64,000 nt of DNA from Nitrosomonas sp. (lineage in GTDB: Bacteria > Pseudomonadota > Gammaproteobacteria > Burkholderiales > Nitrosomonadaceae): the NCBI GenBank assembly GCA_019745325.1, contig JAIETK010000014.1, forward strand, positions 1 through 64,000, read 5' to 3'. Within the stretch, counting starts at the first letter, position 1, and each line of letters starts with the position of its first letter. This document shows, piece after piece, positions 8,169 to 16,833 of this stretch. Made by a program: the position numbers and the translations under genes. The notes beneath the pieces were generated by a model that saw nothing but the letters and a program-made list of their open reading frames with translations, had not been told where the DNA came from and did no database searches.

Positions 8169-9470
8169 TTAACTAACTGCTTCCCGGTAAGCATGAAGGC
8201 AACGCGTGCGCGCGGCTGCGTGATCCACCATCGGCGCCGGATAAGAGAACGTGTGCCAATCATGCACCCAGGTTTGGATATAGTCGAACTGTTGATCGAA
8301 CTTCTCGATTTGCGTGGTTGGGTTAAAAATTCTGAAATAGGGTGCCGCATCGACGCCACAGCCGGCCACCCACTGCCAGTTGCCGACATTACTGGCCAAA
8401 TCGTAATCCAGCAATTTCCGCGCAAAATAAGCCTCACCCCAGCGCCAGTCGATCAGCAGGTGCTTGCACAGAAAACTGGCGGTAACCATACGGATGCGGT
8501 TGTGCATTAATCCGGTGGCATTGAGCTGGCGCATACCGGCGTCGACCAGTGGATAACCGGTGGTGCCCTCGCACCAGCGCTGAAATTCCGTTGCATCGTT
8601 ACGCCATTGAATGCGATCGTATTGCGGTTTGAAGCTTTTATGCACAGTTTGCGGGAAATGCCACAATATTTGACTGAAAAACTCCCGCCAGATCAGTTCA
8701 TTGCAAAAACTGTCACTGATTTCAAGCGACTGCTGCGCGATCCGGCGGATACTGACGGTGCCGAAACGCAAATGCGGCGATAATCCCGACGTGCCCTGCC
8801 GTGCCGGGAAATCCCTGTCTGCGGCGTAGCATTCCAGTATGCCGATACTGAGCTGATAGGGTGGAACGGTGATTGCGGCACGGACAAAGCCGATATCCGC
8901 CAGCATCAGATTGGAGCATGACGGTTGTTTGACTAGCCCGGATAATCGTTCGGCGCTGGGATAGACCGTCAGTGCGGTTTGACTCAACATTGACCGCCAT
9001 TTGCGCATGTACGGGGTATACACCACATAAGGATCGCCGCTTTCTTTCACGACTTCGCACTTTTCGAACACTACCTGGTCTTTGAAGCTATGGAACGTTA
9101 CCGATTGTGTTTTCAGCCATTGCCGTAAGGCGTCGTCACGTTCTCGCGCATAAGGCTCATAATCATGGTTGGTGTATACCGCCGCAACCGGGTACGAATG
9201 CAGGATGCGCTCGAAAACTTCCAGCGGCTTGCCGTGATACAGCGCCAGTGAGCTGCCGTGATCCCGCTCCAGCTGCGTGCGCAACGCTTGCAGCGTATCG
9301 AAAATAAACGTGACGCGTGCGTCGTCTTGTGGCAGTCCGCTGAGAATGTTCGAGTCAAAAATGAAAACCGGCAGCACCGCATGACCGGATGCCAGCGCCT
9401 GCGCGAGTCCGGCGTTATCGTGCAAGCGCAAATCGCGCCGGAACCAGAAAACAGCAAGCGGTGTCGTCAT
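8169..9470 (-). CDS. phrB: Deoxyribodipyrimidine photolyase
   Basis: 433-residue class I CPD photolyase/cryptochrome-family flavoprotein, which uses light to split cyclobutane pyrimidine dimers. The N-terminal antenna domain begins with LAVFWFRRDLRLHDN; the FAD domain shows ELIWREFFSQI, TGYPLVDAGMRQL, MHNRIRMVTASFL and the highly conserved DYDLASNVGNWQWVAG and FRIFNPTTQ. It ends with YPAPMVDHAAARTR, the normal C-terminus, so it is complete though slightly short. The gene lies 16 bp downstream of the TIGR01777 epimerase gene on the same strand; the two are often neighbours in proteobacteria and are probably cotranscribed. Confidence 0.95.
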   Translation of the reverse strand: MTTPLAVFWFRRDLRLHDNAGLAQALASGHAVLPVFIFDSNILSGLPQDDARVTFIFDTLQALRTQLERDHGSSLALYHGKPLEVFERILHSYPVAAVYTNHDYEPYARERDDALRQWLKTQSVTFHSFKDQVVFEKCEVVKESGDPYVVYTPYMRKWRSMLSQTALTVYPSAERLSGLVKQPSCSNLMLADIGFVRAAITVPPYQLSIGILECYAADRDFPARQGTSGLSPHLRFGTVSIRRIAQQSLEISDSFCNELIWREFFSQILWHFPQTVHKSFKPQYDRIQWRNDATEFQRWCEGTTGYPLVDAGMRQLNATGLMHNRIRMVTASFLCKHLLIDWRWGEAYFARKLLDYDLASNVGNWQWVAGCGVDAAPYFRIFNPTTQIEKFDQQFDYIQTWVHDWHTFSYPAPMVDHAAARTRCLHAYREAVS

Positions 9471-9486
9471 ATGCGGCTAAACGGAA

Positions 9487-10398
9487 TTAATGCGGCCGGT
9501 GCAAATCCGCCAAAGCTGCCGGTAAATCGCTATATTTGAAATGAAAACCGAATTCTTCCAGCAATCGCCGCGGCGTGACGCGATAGCTGTTTAAAGCCAG
9601 TGCAGCGGCTTCGCCCAATACCAATTTCAAAATAAATGCCGGTGCCGGGAAAAAAGCCGGACGTTGCAGTGCATGGCCCAGTGCCGTGGCGAATTCCCGG
9701 TAACGTACCGGGTTAGGCGCCACGGCGTTGACCGGACCTTGATAACGCGAATCCAGCGCGGCTGCAATGTAGACGGATACAATGTCATCGATGTGTATCC
9801 AAGGCAACCATTGTTTTCCATTGCCGGCGGGGCCGCCAAGACCCAGTTTGAAAACCGGCAGCAGTTTCTGCAGCATGCCGCCGTGACCGAGCACCACGCC
9901 GGTGCGGATGCTGACCCGGCGTACACCATTGCTTTCGATCCTTGCCGCCTCCTGTTCCCAATCATGGCAAATCGTTTGCATGAAACTGCGTTGTTCCGGC
10001 ACGGTGTACGACTCATCGTAACAATCGTCGCCGGTACCGGGGTAAATACCGATCGCCGAGCCGCACACGAAAGTGTGCAGACTGTCCGGCGCGGCGGCAA
10101 CCAGCTTGCGGGTGCTGAGGATGCGCGAAGCATAAATCTCGTGCTTGCGCGCTTTAGTCCAACGGCCTTCGCCCAAATTCTCGCCCATCAAGTTGATGAT
10201 AACCTGACAGTCTTTTATTGCCTCAAAAGGGATATCCTGCGTGGCGTAATCCCAATCGTACGCCGGTACGCCAAGCATTTCGCTCGCTCTCTTGGCATTG
10301 CGGCTCAGCGCGGTGATGATGTGGTGGCCTTGCTGCAAACGCCGTACTAATTGCTGACCAATGAATCCCGTTGCGCCTGTGATCAGAATATTCATCAT
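9487..10398 (-). CDS. TIGR01777-family (YfcH-like) NAD-dependent epimerase
   Basis: 303-residue extended SDR protein with GATGFIGQQLVRRL at the N-terminus, NLMGENLGEGRWT (a family hallmark), CGSAIGIYPGTGD and a C-terminal DUF1731 region around RRLLEEFGFHFKY. The biochemical role of the family is not known. It is the first gene of a likely two-gene operon with phrB, which suggests a link to light or damage stress, but that is inference. Start taken at the ATG giving MMNILITG. Confidence 0.88.
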   Translation of the reverse strand: MMNILITGATGFIGQQLVRRLQQGHHIITALSRNAKRASEMLGVPAYDWDYATQDIPFEAIKDCQVIINLMGENLGEGRWTKARKHEIYASRILSTRKLVAAAPDSLHTFVCGSAIGIYPGTGDDCYDESYTVPEQRSFMQTICHDWEQEAARIESNGVRRVSIRTGVVLGHGGMLQKLLPVFKLGLGGPAGNGKQWLPWIHIDDIVSVYIAAALDSRYQGPVNAVAPNPVRYREFATALGHALQRPAFFPAPAFILKLVLGEAAALALNSYRVTPRRLLEEFGFHFKYSDLPAALADLHRPH

Positions 10399-10561
10399 TG
10401 AAAGTCTTTAAACAGGTTGAAGATTTTTTCAGAATACACTTATTTTAAGCTTTTTTCAGTCGAGCACGGTTAGTTTCTGGAACGCTTGCAACCTGAATGA
10501 TGAGGCTCACACGTAAAGAATCTTGCGCATGATCCTCATCAAAGACCGGTTAGTACCTGAG

Positions 10562-11572
10562 TCATTGACCGATGGCGTCAACCAGGAATGTCTCGTCGCA
10601 ATTCGATTTGCCCTGAACCGGCGCGTCCGGCAATAATTTCTCCAGATCGATACCAGGGGTCAGACTGGCGGATAGATTCAATTGAATTTCGACCAGCATG
10701 CCTTGGTTGCAATTCAGTTTGATCCGGTCCTTCGCGGCTGCTCCCAGCACCGCTGTTACGCGATTAATGAAATCATCGGTGCGAACCTGCTGTCCGATCC
10801 TGCGGTTCATAAAATACGCCATGCCGGCATCGTTAAACTGGCGGGTCAAGTCGGCTGCCAAATCGAAATAGTCTTCCAATGACCACTGAGCGCAGGTACC
10901 GTGCTTGTGCCATTCATGCCGTTCCAAGCAAGAACCGGCGGTTACGCTCGGCATCACTTCGGCTAATGAAGTGCGGGGGGCGTCATCCAATTGAACAGCC
11001 GGGTAATCGCAGAAATTGCTTTTCTGGTTTTTGATATCCCCGCAGAATCCATAATGCGTGCCGCAGCTTTTTTTGTTCGGCCATAAACCATGTAGCGTGA
11101 AATGTTTGGCTTGGTAAACTTTAGGGTCGGTAATTTTGCATTCTGCTTTATCGGGTTTGGTTTCACAGAATGCCGGCTGCCACGACAACGCCAGTACATA
11201 ACTATCGCCTTGTCCCGCGGTATCGCAGCTACCGCCACCGCCGCCATTATTGCCGCCGCCCCCTCCACCGCTCAGTTGCGCTTGGCCGCAACTGGCATTA
11301 ATCCAGCGTTCTTGCGGATTGGCCGCAGGTACAATCACGCGATACCAGCTGGGATTATTCGCCGTCAGCACTTCGGTGATCGCGTATTTGCTTCCGGTCA
11401 GAATTTTTGCATTATCCGGATTGGTCGATTTATTTTTGGATACATAAGCCGGACAGGTTTGCTGCGCCGTGAATTCGCCGGACGTTTTTTCCGCCCAGAC
11501 GGGCTGAAAATAACCGAGCGTAACAATGATCAGGAAAACTTGAAAAATCGTGTTTTTTCTGAGAACTATCAT
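10562..11572 (-). CDS. Secreted ribonuclease T2 family protein with N-terminal SH3-like domain
   Basis: 336 residues from the ATG at 11572, chosen because AAAGGAG lies just upstream and a clean signal peptide (cleaved after QPVWA) follows; a reading 39 codons longer has neither. Residues about 30-100 form a small Cys-containing domain resembling an SH3-like module with WYRVIVPA and ERWINASCG. A Gly/Asn linker (about 101-116) follows. The RNase T2 domain has CAS I FTLHGLWP (158-165) and CAS II HEWHKHGT (219-226) with the catalytic histidines, plus many cysteines for disulfides. It would cleave RNA in the periplasm or outside the cell. The gene is monocistronic and divergent from cobS. Confidence 0.9.
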   Translation of the reverse strand: MIVLRKNTIFQVFLIIVTLGYFQPVWAEKTSGEFTAQQTCPAYVSKNKSTNPDNAKILTGSKYAITEVLTANNPSWYRVIVPAANPQERWINASCGQAQLSGGGGGGNNGGGGGSCDTAGQGDSYVLALSWQPAFCETKPDKAECKITDPKVYQAKHFTLHGLWPNKKSCGTHYGFCGDIKNQKSNFCDYPAVQLDDAPRTSLAEVMPSVTAGSCLERHEWHKHGTCAQWSLEDYFDLAADLTRQFNDAGMAYFMNRRIGQQVRTDDFINRVTAVLGAAAKDRIKLNCNQGMLVEIQLNLSASLTPGIDLEKLLPDAPVQGKSNCDETFLVDAIGQ

Positions 11573-11739
11573 GACTTTCTCCTTTATCGCCAAAAATAGA
11601 TGGAACGGCTGGAACAATGCCGGGTTATTATGCGGCAAGTGTTGCCTGTGAGCTATGGTATTTATCACACAACCGCAAAGCAATGACATGTGGCGCCGCC
11701 ACTAGCTAAAAAAAACCGCAGACGCTACACTCATCGCCC

Positions 11740-12531
11740 ATGACGACTCCGTCGCATTCTCCTTCCCCGAATCGTTCCTGGTTCCAGCAAGAATGGCGTG
11801 GCTTATTGCTGGCCATCGGTTTCTTTACGCGCATCCCGGTACCGGCATTGCCGGATTTTCACGAACAGGAGTTGAACACGGCAGCCAAGTATTTTCCGCT
11901 GGCGGGGATTATCGTAGGCGCTTTTGCAGCCATTGTTTACTCGCTTGCCAACGCAGTGTTGCCGCAGGACATTGCGGTACTGCTCAGCATGGTTGCGACG
12001 ATATGGCTTACCGGCGCGTTTCATGAAGACGGCTTGACCGATGCAATCGACGGTCTTGGCGGTGGCTGGGAAAAAGAGCAAGTGCTGCAAATCATGCAGG
12101 ATTCGCGTATCGGCAGCTATGGTGTGGTGGGTATCGTGCTGGTGCTGTCGCTGAAATTTGCCGCGTTGAACCATTTTTCGCCGCTGCTGGTGCCGGTCTT
12201 GTTGATCGCGGGCCATAGTTTGAGCCGTTTGGGCGCAGTGATGGTAATGGCCACGCAGCGTTACGTGAAATATTCGGGTAAATCCAAACCCCTCGCGACC
12301 AGCATGCCGCTTACCCATCTTGCCGTGGCCGCTCTATTTGGATTATTACCGCTGCTGTGGCTGCCGTCCTCCTGCTATTGGGGAATTGTGCCCGTGGCGG
12401 TTGTGTGGATGTGGTTTAGCCTTGTTCTGAAAAAGCGCATCGGTGGTTACACCGGCGATTGTTTAGGCGCCATGCAACAGCTTACCGAAGTCTCTTTTTA
12501 TCTCGGTGTATTGGCATGTGCCGCTACATAA
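11740..12531 (+). CDS. cobS: Adenosylcobinamide-GDP ribazoletransferase (cobalamin synthase)
   Basis: 263-residue membrane enzyme joining adenosylcobinamide-GDP with alpha-ribazole (phosphate), the last step of cobalamin nucleotide-loop assembly. Visible are FFTRIPVP near residue 28, the metal-binding FHEDGLTDAIDG (94-105), DSRIGSYGV and GYTGDCLGAMQQLTE, with five or more hydrophobic segments. No other cob genes adjoin it and no cobalamin riboswitch can be placed in the short upstream gap. bluB, which makes the lower ligand, lies about 17 kb away. Its 3' end overlaps the convergent zapE by 8 bp. Confidence 0.93.
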   Translation: MTTPSHSPSPNRSWFQQEWRGLLLAIGFFTRIPVPALPDFHEQELNTAAKYFPLAGIIVGAFAAIVYSLANAVLPQDIAVLLSMVATIWLTGAFHEDGLTDAIDGLGGGWEKEQVLQIMQDSRIGSYGVVGIVLVLSLKFAALNHFSPLLVPVLLIAGHSLSRLGAVMVMATQRYVKYSGKSKPLATSMPLTHLAVAALFGLLPLLWLPSSCYWGIVPVAVVWMWFSLVLKKRIGGYTGDCLGAMQQLTEVSFYLGVLACAAT

Positions 12532-13726
12532 TGGCTTTGCCGTGACCTCTCGCAAGGTAAGCTTCCGACTGCATTTCCGTTAAGCGTGAAACGGTGCGTT
12601 CAAACTCAAAGCCGATGTCGCCGCCGACGTACAGTTCCGCTAGCGGCACGGCGGCGGAACACAGAAATTTGACGCCGTGCTCATACAGCGCGTCGATTAA
12701 ATGGATAAAGCGCCGGGCCTGGTCGCTGTTATGCTCATTGAATTGCGGGATCGCGACCATGATCACAGTGTGATAGGCGCGGGCGATGGCGAGATAATCG
12801 GCGGTGCCGAGCGGATTGGCGCACAGCCGCTTAAACGAGAACACCGCCACGCCGCGTGCCGACTTGGGCACGAACAAAGTTCGTCCTTGCACGTTTAATT
12901 CCTCGCTGGGCACCCTGTCGCGGTCTTTAATTTGGCGGTCGGTTAAACGAAAGAAAATTGTTGATAGCTGCGTGCTGGTTTCTTCGTTCACCGGGTGGTA
13001 ATAGGTTTGCGCACCTTGCAACCGGTCATAGCGATAATCGACCGGGCCTTGCAGTGGAATGATTTCGAGTTTTTCCTTGACTTGCTCGATGAATGGCAAA
13101 AAACGCTGGCGGTTCAAACCGTTCTTGTACAGCTCATCCGGCGGCCGGTTCGATGTCGCGACCACGATCACGCCTTGCGCGAACAGTTCCTTGAACAACC
13201 GTGTGAGCACCATGGCATCGGCGATGTCGGTCACTTGCAGTTCGTCGAAGCACAACAAACGCGCTTCCAGGATGATTTTACGGGCGATGAATGGCATCGG
13301 ATCGTCATCGTTGCCGCGCCCGCCCTGTTGCACTTTTTCGCGAGCGGAGAGCGCATGCCAGGTTTTGAGCCGGTCATGCACATCGAGCATGAATTCGTGA
13401 AAATGCACGCGCCGTTTCGCTGTGACCGGCGCTACTGTATAAAACAGATCCATCAGCATCGACTTGCCGCGCCCGACGCCACCGTAGAGATAAATGCCTT
13501 TCGGCGCCGTTTTGCCGCTGTTCAACCAACCGAACAATACCGTCGACAAACGCGACTTGGAGCGCTCGCCGCGCGTGTTGTCAGCGGGCAGATCGATCAA
13601 CTCCAGGTACAAACGCTCAAGCGCGTCGACCGCATGGGCTTGATCGGCGTCCGGTTTCAGTTCGCCGGCCTGGATCAACGATTGGTATTCAGTTTTAGGA
13701 CTTGTTGTGTGTGAAACTTCAGACAT
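12524..13726 (-). CDS. zapE: Cell division ATPase ZapE (AFG1-like)
   Basis: About 400-residue AFG1/ZapE AAA-type ATPase that acts at the Z-ring in other proteobacteria. It has Walker A GGVGRGKSMLMDLF, preceded by KGIYLYG, HFHEFMLDVH, Walker B LLCFDELQVTDIADAM, and VVATSNRPPDELYKNGLNR, all family signatures. I place the start at the ATG at 13726 (MSEVSH); a TTG five codons earlier is also open and neither has a strong ribosome site. It is the last gene of xthA-ampG-zapE on the minus strand, 18 bp after ampG, and converges with cobS. Confidence 0.93.
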   Translation of the reverse strand: MSEVSHTTSPKTEYQSLIQAGELKPDADQAHAVDALERLYLELIDLPADNTRGERSKSRLSTVLFGWLNSGKTAPKGIYLYGGVGRGKSMLMDLFYTVAPVTAKRRVHFHEFMLDVHDRLKTWHALSAREKVQQGGRGNDDDPMPFIARKIILEARLLCFDELQVTDIADAMVLTRLFKELFAQGVIVVATSNRPPDELYKNGLNRQRFLPFIEQVKEKLEIIPLQGPVDYRYDRLQGAQTYYHPVNEETSTQLSTIFFRLTDRQIKDRDRVPSEELNVQGRTLFVPKSARGVAVFSFKRLCANPLGTADYLAIARAYHTVIMVAIPQFNEHNSDQARRFIHLIDALYEHGVKFLCSAAVPLAELYVGGDIGFEFERTVSRLTEMQSEAYLARGHGKAIM

Positions 13727-13744
13727 AGTAAATTGCAGCAATAA

Positions 13745-15115
13745 CTAATCAGTGGTGAAGGTCGCTTGCCCGGCAAGCCAGACCAGAATCAACACCGGCA
13801 AACCCAAAATGGCAGTGGCAATGAAGAAGTTCTCGTAGCCGTAGGCATCGACAAATTGTCCGCTGAAACCGGCGATAAACTTCGGCAGCAACAACATCAC
13901 CGAGCTGAATAACGCGTATTGGGTCGCCGAGTAGGCCGAGTTGGTCAAGCCTGACAAGTAGGCGATGAACGCGCAGGAAGCGATTCCAGCGGATAGATTG
14001 TCGGCGGAAATAGTGAAAATCAAACCGCTGACATCGTGGCCGCGTCCTGCTAGCCAAACAAACAATAAATTGGTCGCGGCGGACAGTACCGCGCCGAGAA
14101 ACAAGGTGCGCATGACGCCGATTTTTGCGGTCAGCACGCCGCCGATGGCCGCCCCGGCGATGGTCATGATCACGCCGTAGACTTTGGAAATGGCGGCGAC
14201 CTCGTCTTTACTGTAACCCATGTCGACGTAAAACGGGTTACTCATGACGCCCATGACGACATCGGAGATACGGTAAATCGCGATCAAGCCGAGAATCAGT
14301 AATGCTTTCCGGCCATGCCGCACGAGAAAATCGCGGAACGGCGCGATCAATGCACCGTACAACCAAACCAGTAACGCTTTAATGCGCTCGGGCAAAGCCC
14401 AATGCGCCAGCGCGCGCTGCGCGATCTGTTCGTTTTCGGAAACGGTACGGCTGTAGGGCACATCCGGTTCGCGGATGATGAGCGTGGTGACAATGCCGAC
14501 CGCCATGCTCGCCGCCATGATCAGATAGGCGAAGCGCCACGGCGCGTGGTCGTACACATCGGCGCTGACATCGACTGCCGCCGCGATCCACAATACGCCG
14601 GCGGAAGCCAGAATCATCGCGACGCGGTAACCGGCTTGATAAGTCGCCGCCATCGCGCCTTGCAGTTCCACCGCGACCGCTTCGATGCGATAAGCGTCCA
14701 ATGCGATGTCCTGGGTGGCCGATGCAAATGCGACGGCCAGCGCAAAAAACACCAGATGCGTCAGATTGATTACCGGATCGGTCATCGCCATCCCCACCAG
14801 TGCGCAGGCGATCACGATTTGCGACAATAGCAGCCACGCTCGCCGCCGCCCCAGCCAGCGTGTCAGCAATGGCAGCGATAACCGGTCGACCAGCGGCGAC
14901 CATAGCCATTTGACGCTGTAAGCCAACCCGATCCAGCTCAAGTGGCCGATGGTGGTGCGGTCGATACCCGCTTCACGCAGCCAGAACGACAATGTCCCCA
15001 TGATCAACAGCAGCGGCAATCCGGCGGAGAATCCCAGCGACAGCATGCCGAGCACGCGCGGGTGGGTATAAACCCGCAGCGCTTGCAACCAGCTGGAAGA
15101 TGCCGAAGCGGTCAT
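13745..15115 (-). CDS. ampG: AmpG-type muropeptide MFS permease
   Basis: 456-residue major-facilitator protein with about 12 membrane segments. The N-terminus LGMLSLGFSAGLPLLL, the loop WLREAGIDRTTIG, LSWIGLAYSVKWLWSPLVDR and ATQDIALDAYRIE match AmpG, the inner-membrane importer of anhydro-muropeptides for peptidoglycan recycling. It overlaps the 3' end of xthA by ATGA and precedes zapE, so it is the middle gene of a three-gene transcript. No ampD, ampR or beta-lactamase gene is nearby, so an AmpC-induction role is not indicated. Confidence 0.88.
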   Translation of the reverse strand: MTASASSSWLQALRVYTHPRVLGMLSLGFSAGLPLLLIMGTLSFWLREAGIDRTTIGHLSWIGLAYSVKWLWSPLVDRLSLPLLTRWLGRRRAWLLLSQIVIACALVGMAMTDPVINLTHLVFFALAVAFASATQDIALDAYRIEAVAVELQGAMAATYQAGYRVAMILASAGVLWIAAAVDVSADVYDHAPWRFAYLIMAASMAVGIVTTLIIREPDVPYSRTVSENEQIAQRALAHWALPERIKALLVWLYGALIAPFRDFLVRHGRKALLILGLIAIYRISDVVMGVMSNPFYVDMGYSKDEVAAISKVYGVIMTIAGAAIGGVLTAKIGVMRTLFLGAVLSAATNLLFVWLAGRGHDVSGLIFTISADNLSAGIASCAFIAYLSGLTNSAYSATQYALFSSVMLLLPKFIAGFSGQFVDAYGYENFFIATAILGLPVLILVWLAGQATFTTD

Positions 15116-15885
15116 AAGGTATGGTCGTAATCGATGATCAGCGGCGCATGATCGGAGAAGCGTTCATCCTTGAAGATCGATACGCGGCGCGCGGTTTGTG
15201 CGATCGCAGGGGTGGCGATCTGATAATCGATGCGCCAGCCGACATTTTTCGCCCAAGCCTGGCCGCGGTTCGACCACCAGGTGTACTGATCGGGTTCGCT
15301 ATTCAAACGGCGGAATACGTCGACGAAACCGATTCGGTCGAACACATCCGACAACCAGGCGCGCTCTTCCGGCAGAAAACCGGAGTTCTTCTGGTTCGAG
15401 CGCCAGTTTTTCAGATCGATCTCCTTGTGCGCGATGTTCCAGTCGCCGCATAAAATAATTTGGCGTCCGCTTGCCATCAGGTTTTGCAACACCGGGAGGA
15501 AATGTTCCATGAAATAGAACTTCGCTGCTTGCCGGTGTTCGCCGCTGGAACCGGACGGCAGATAAAGCGACACGATGCTCAAATCGCCGAAATCCGCTTG
15601 CAGATAGCGTCCTTCGGCATCGATGCCGGCAACGCCGACACCTTCGACGACGCGATCCGGTTGCTTGCGTGTATAAATGCCGACGCCGCTGTAGCCTTTC
15701 TGCTCGGCGCAATGGAAATAGCCGTGATAGTCATCCGGCGACAACATCTCGCCAGAAAGATCGGGCAATTGCGCTTTTAATTCCTGTACGCACACGACAT
15801 CTGCGGTTTGCTTCGCCAACCAAGGGAAAAAGCCTTTTTTCGCCGCCGCGCGGATGCCGTTGAGGTTAAGCGTTATGATCTGCAT
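15112..15885 (-). CDS. xthA: Exodeoxyribonuclease III
   Basis: 257-residue AP endonuclease/3'-5' exonuclease for base-excision repair. Motifs seen: MQIITLNLNGIRAA at the N-terminus, VVCVQELKAQ with the metal-binding Glu, YSGVGIYTR, CGDWNIAH, WWSNRGQAWAKNVGWRIDY and the terminal FSDHAPLIIDYD with the catalytic Asp-His pair. It is the first gene of xthA-ampG-zapE. No good ribosome site precedes the ATG. A second, truncated copy of its first 11 codons lies about 130 bp upstream. Confidence 0.95.
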   Translation of the reverse strand: MQIITLNLNGIRAAAKKGFFPWLAKQTADVVCVQELKAQLPDLSGEMLSPDDYHGYFHCAEQKGYSGVGIYTRKQPDRVVEGVGVAGIDAEGRYLQADFGDLSIVSLYLPSGSSGEHRQAAKFYFMEHFLPVLQNLMASGRQIILCGDWNIAHKEIDLKNWRSNQKNSGFLPEERAWLSDVFDRIGFVDVFRRLNSEPDQYTWWSNRGQAWAKNVGWRIDYQIATPAIAQTARRVSIFKDERFSDHAPLIIDYDHTL

Positions 15886-15898
15886 CGTTTAGTAGCTT

Positions 15899-15985
15899 AG
15901 TAGGGTGGATAAGCAAAGCGCCATCCACCATAACTTTTGTTTCAACCGGATCGGCGGTGGATGGTGTTGCACTTATCCACCCTAC
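15899..15985. repeat. Palindromic small repeat between xthA and pyrE
   Basis: Left arm GTAGGGTGGATAAG...CATCCACC and right arm GGTGGATG...CTTATCCACCCTAC form an inverted repeat with a central spacer of about 20 bp, flanked by TAG/CTA trinucleotides. It encodes nothing and has the form of a REP- or MITE-like element. Similar GTAGGGTGGATAAG repeats are common in proteobacterial genomes (from memory, not searched). Confidence 0.7.
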
Positions 15986-16018
15986 AATGCCGTTTAAGTT
16001 CAGCGTTATAATTTGCAT
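15985..16018 (-). pseudogene. Second, truncated copy of the xthA 5' end
   Basis: On the minus strand the 11 codons from the ATG at 16018 read MQIITLNLNGI, identical in protein to the start of xthA, then run straight into the palindromic repeat. The two DNA copies differ at 6 of 33 bases and every difference is synonymous, so the fragment seems to come from a diverged functional homologue rather than a fresh duplication. The frame stays open through the repeat for about 50 codons but is unlikely to be a gene. Confidence 0.6.
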
Positions 16019-16046
16019 ATTTTTATTATTCAGAGTGATTCCAGTT

Positions 16047-16691
16047 ATGTCCGATTTCCGGCAAGCGTTTATTCAATTCGCCATCGAACGCAACGTGCTG
16101 TGCTTCGGTGAATTCAAAACCAAAGCAGGGCGCCTGTCGCCGTATTTTTTCAACGCCGGTTTGTTCAATGACGGCGACGCCTTGCGCAAACTCGGGCAAT
16201 TTTACGCCAAAGCGATCGTCGATGCCGAGCTTCCGTTCGATACCTTGTTCGGTCCGGCGTATAAAGGCATTCCGCTGGTCAGCGCCATTGCCATCGCACT
16301 GGCGGAAATGGGCCGTAATTATCCGTTCTGCTTCAACCGTAAGGAAGCTAAGGACCACGGCGAAGGCGGTGTGCTGGTTGGCGCGCCGATGCAAGGCCGC
16401 GTGCTGATCGCCGACGACGTAATCTCCGCAGGCACGTCGGTGCGCGAATCGGTTGCGCTGATCAAAGCCGAGAACGCAATGCCCGGCGGTGTCGTGATCG
16501 CACTCGACCGCATGGAGCGCGGCACCGGCGCGCTGTCCGCCGTGCAGGAAGTGCAGCAACTGCACGGCCTGACGGTCACGCCGATCATCGATCTGGACGA
16601 TTTGGTGGCGTATTTGCATCATCATCCGGAATTGTCGCAGCATCTTTACGCGGTGCAACAGTACCGGGACCGGTATGGCGTCAGCTACTAG
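16047..16691 (+). CDS. pyrE: Orotate phosphoribosyltransferase
   Basis: 214 residues from the ATG at 16047, the normal PyrE length; the open frame extends 30 codons further upstream but that part crosses the repeat and xthA fragment. It forms OMP from orotate and PRPP in pyrimidine synthesis. Motifs: FKTKAGRLSPYFFNAG, FGPAYKGIPL, FNRKEAKDHGEGG (flexible loop) and the PRPP-binding VLIADDVISAGTS. It stands alone, and a dispersed repeat starts immediately after its stop codon. Confidence 0.95.
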   Translation: MSDFRQAFIQFAIERNVLCFGEFKTKAGRLSPYFFNAGLFNDGDALRKLGQFYAKAIVDAELPFDTLFGPAYKGIPLVSAIAIALAEMGRNYPFCFNRKEAKDHGEGGVLVGAPMQGRVLIADDVISAGTSVRESVALIKAENAMPGGVVIALDRMERGTGALSAVQEVQQLHGLTVTPIIDLDDLVAYLHHHPELSQHLYAVQQYRDRYGVSY

Positions 16692-16833
16692 GGGAACGCT
16701 GATTAGTTTGGCGAACGAAATGAAACGCGAGGCGCATGGAACGAGCAACTAATACATATCAACAAGATAGGCGAGGGGGCGAGTGCCGCGCGACAAAGTG
16801 ATTCGCTCGCGCGGTCAATGTCAGCGTTTTCTT
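16692..16833. repeat. Dispersed ~145-bp repeat, copy A
   Basis: Begins directly after the pyrE stop with GGGAACGCTGATTAG and ends GTCAGCGTTTTCTTA. It shares most of its length with copy B (16834-16982), including GCGAGGCGCA, ACATATCAA, GATAGGC and ATTCGCTCG, and its ends are related inverted repeats. Non-coding by appearance. Confidence 0.75.

Noticed and set aside
7950-8172. Opposing frames of 68-69 codons near the photolyase 3' end
   Set aside because: Mutual shadows without ribosome sites or recognisable protein features.
11573-11739. Cobalamin riboswitch before cobS
   Set aside because: The gap has no B12-box-like sequence and is shared with the RNase T2 promoter.
8157-15453. Many long frames antisense to phrB, epimerase, zapE, ampG and xthA
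   Set aside because: They follow from codon bias of the real genes; no motif supports them.
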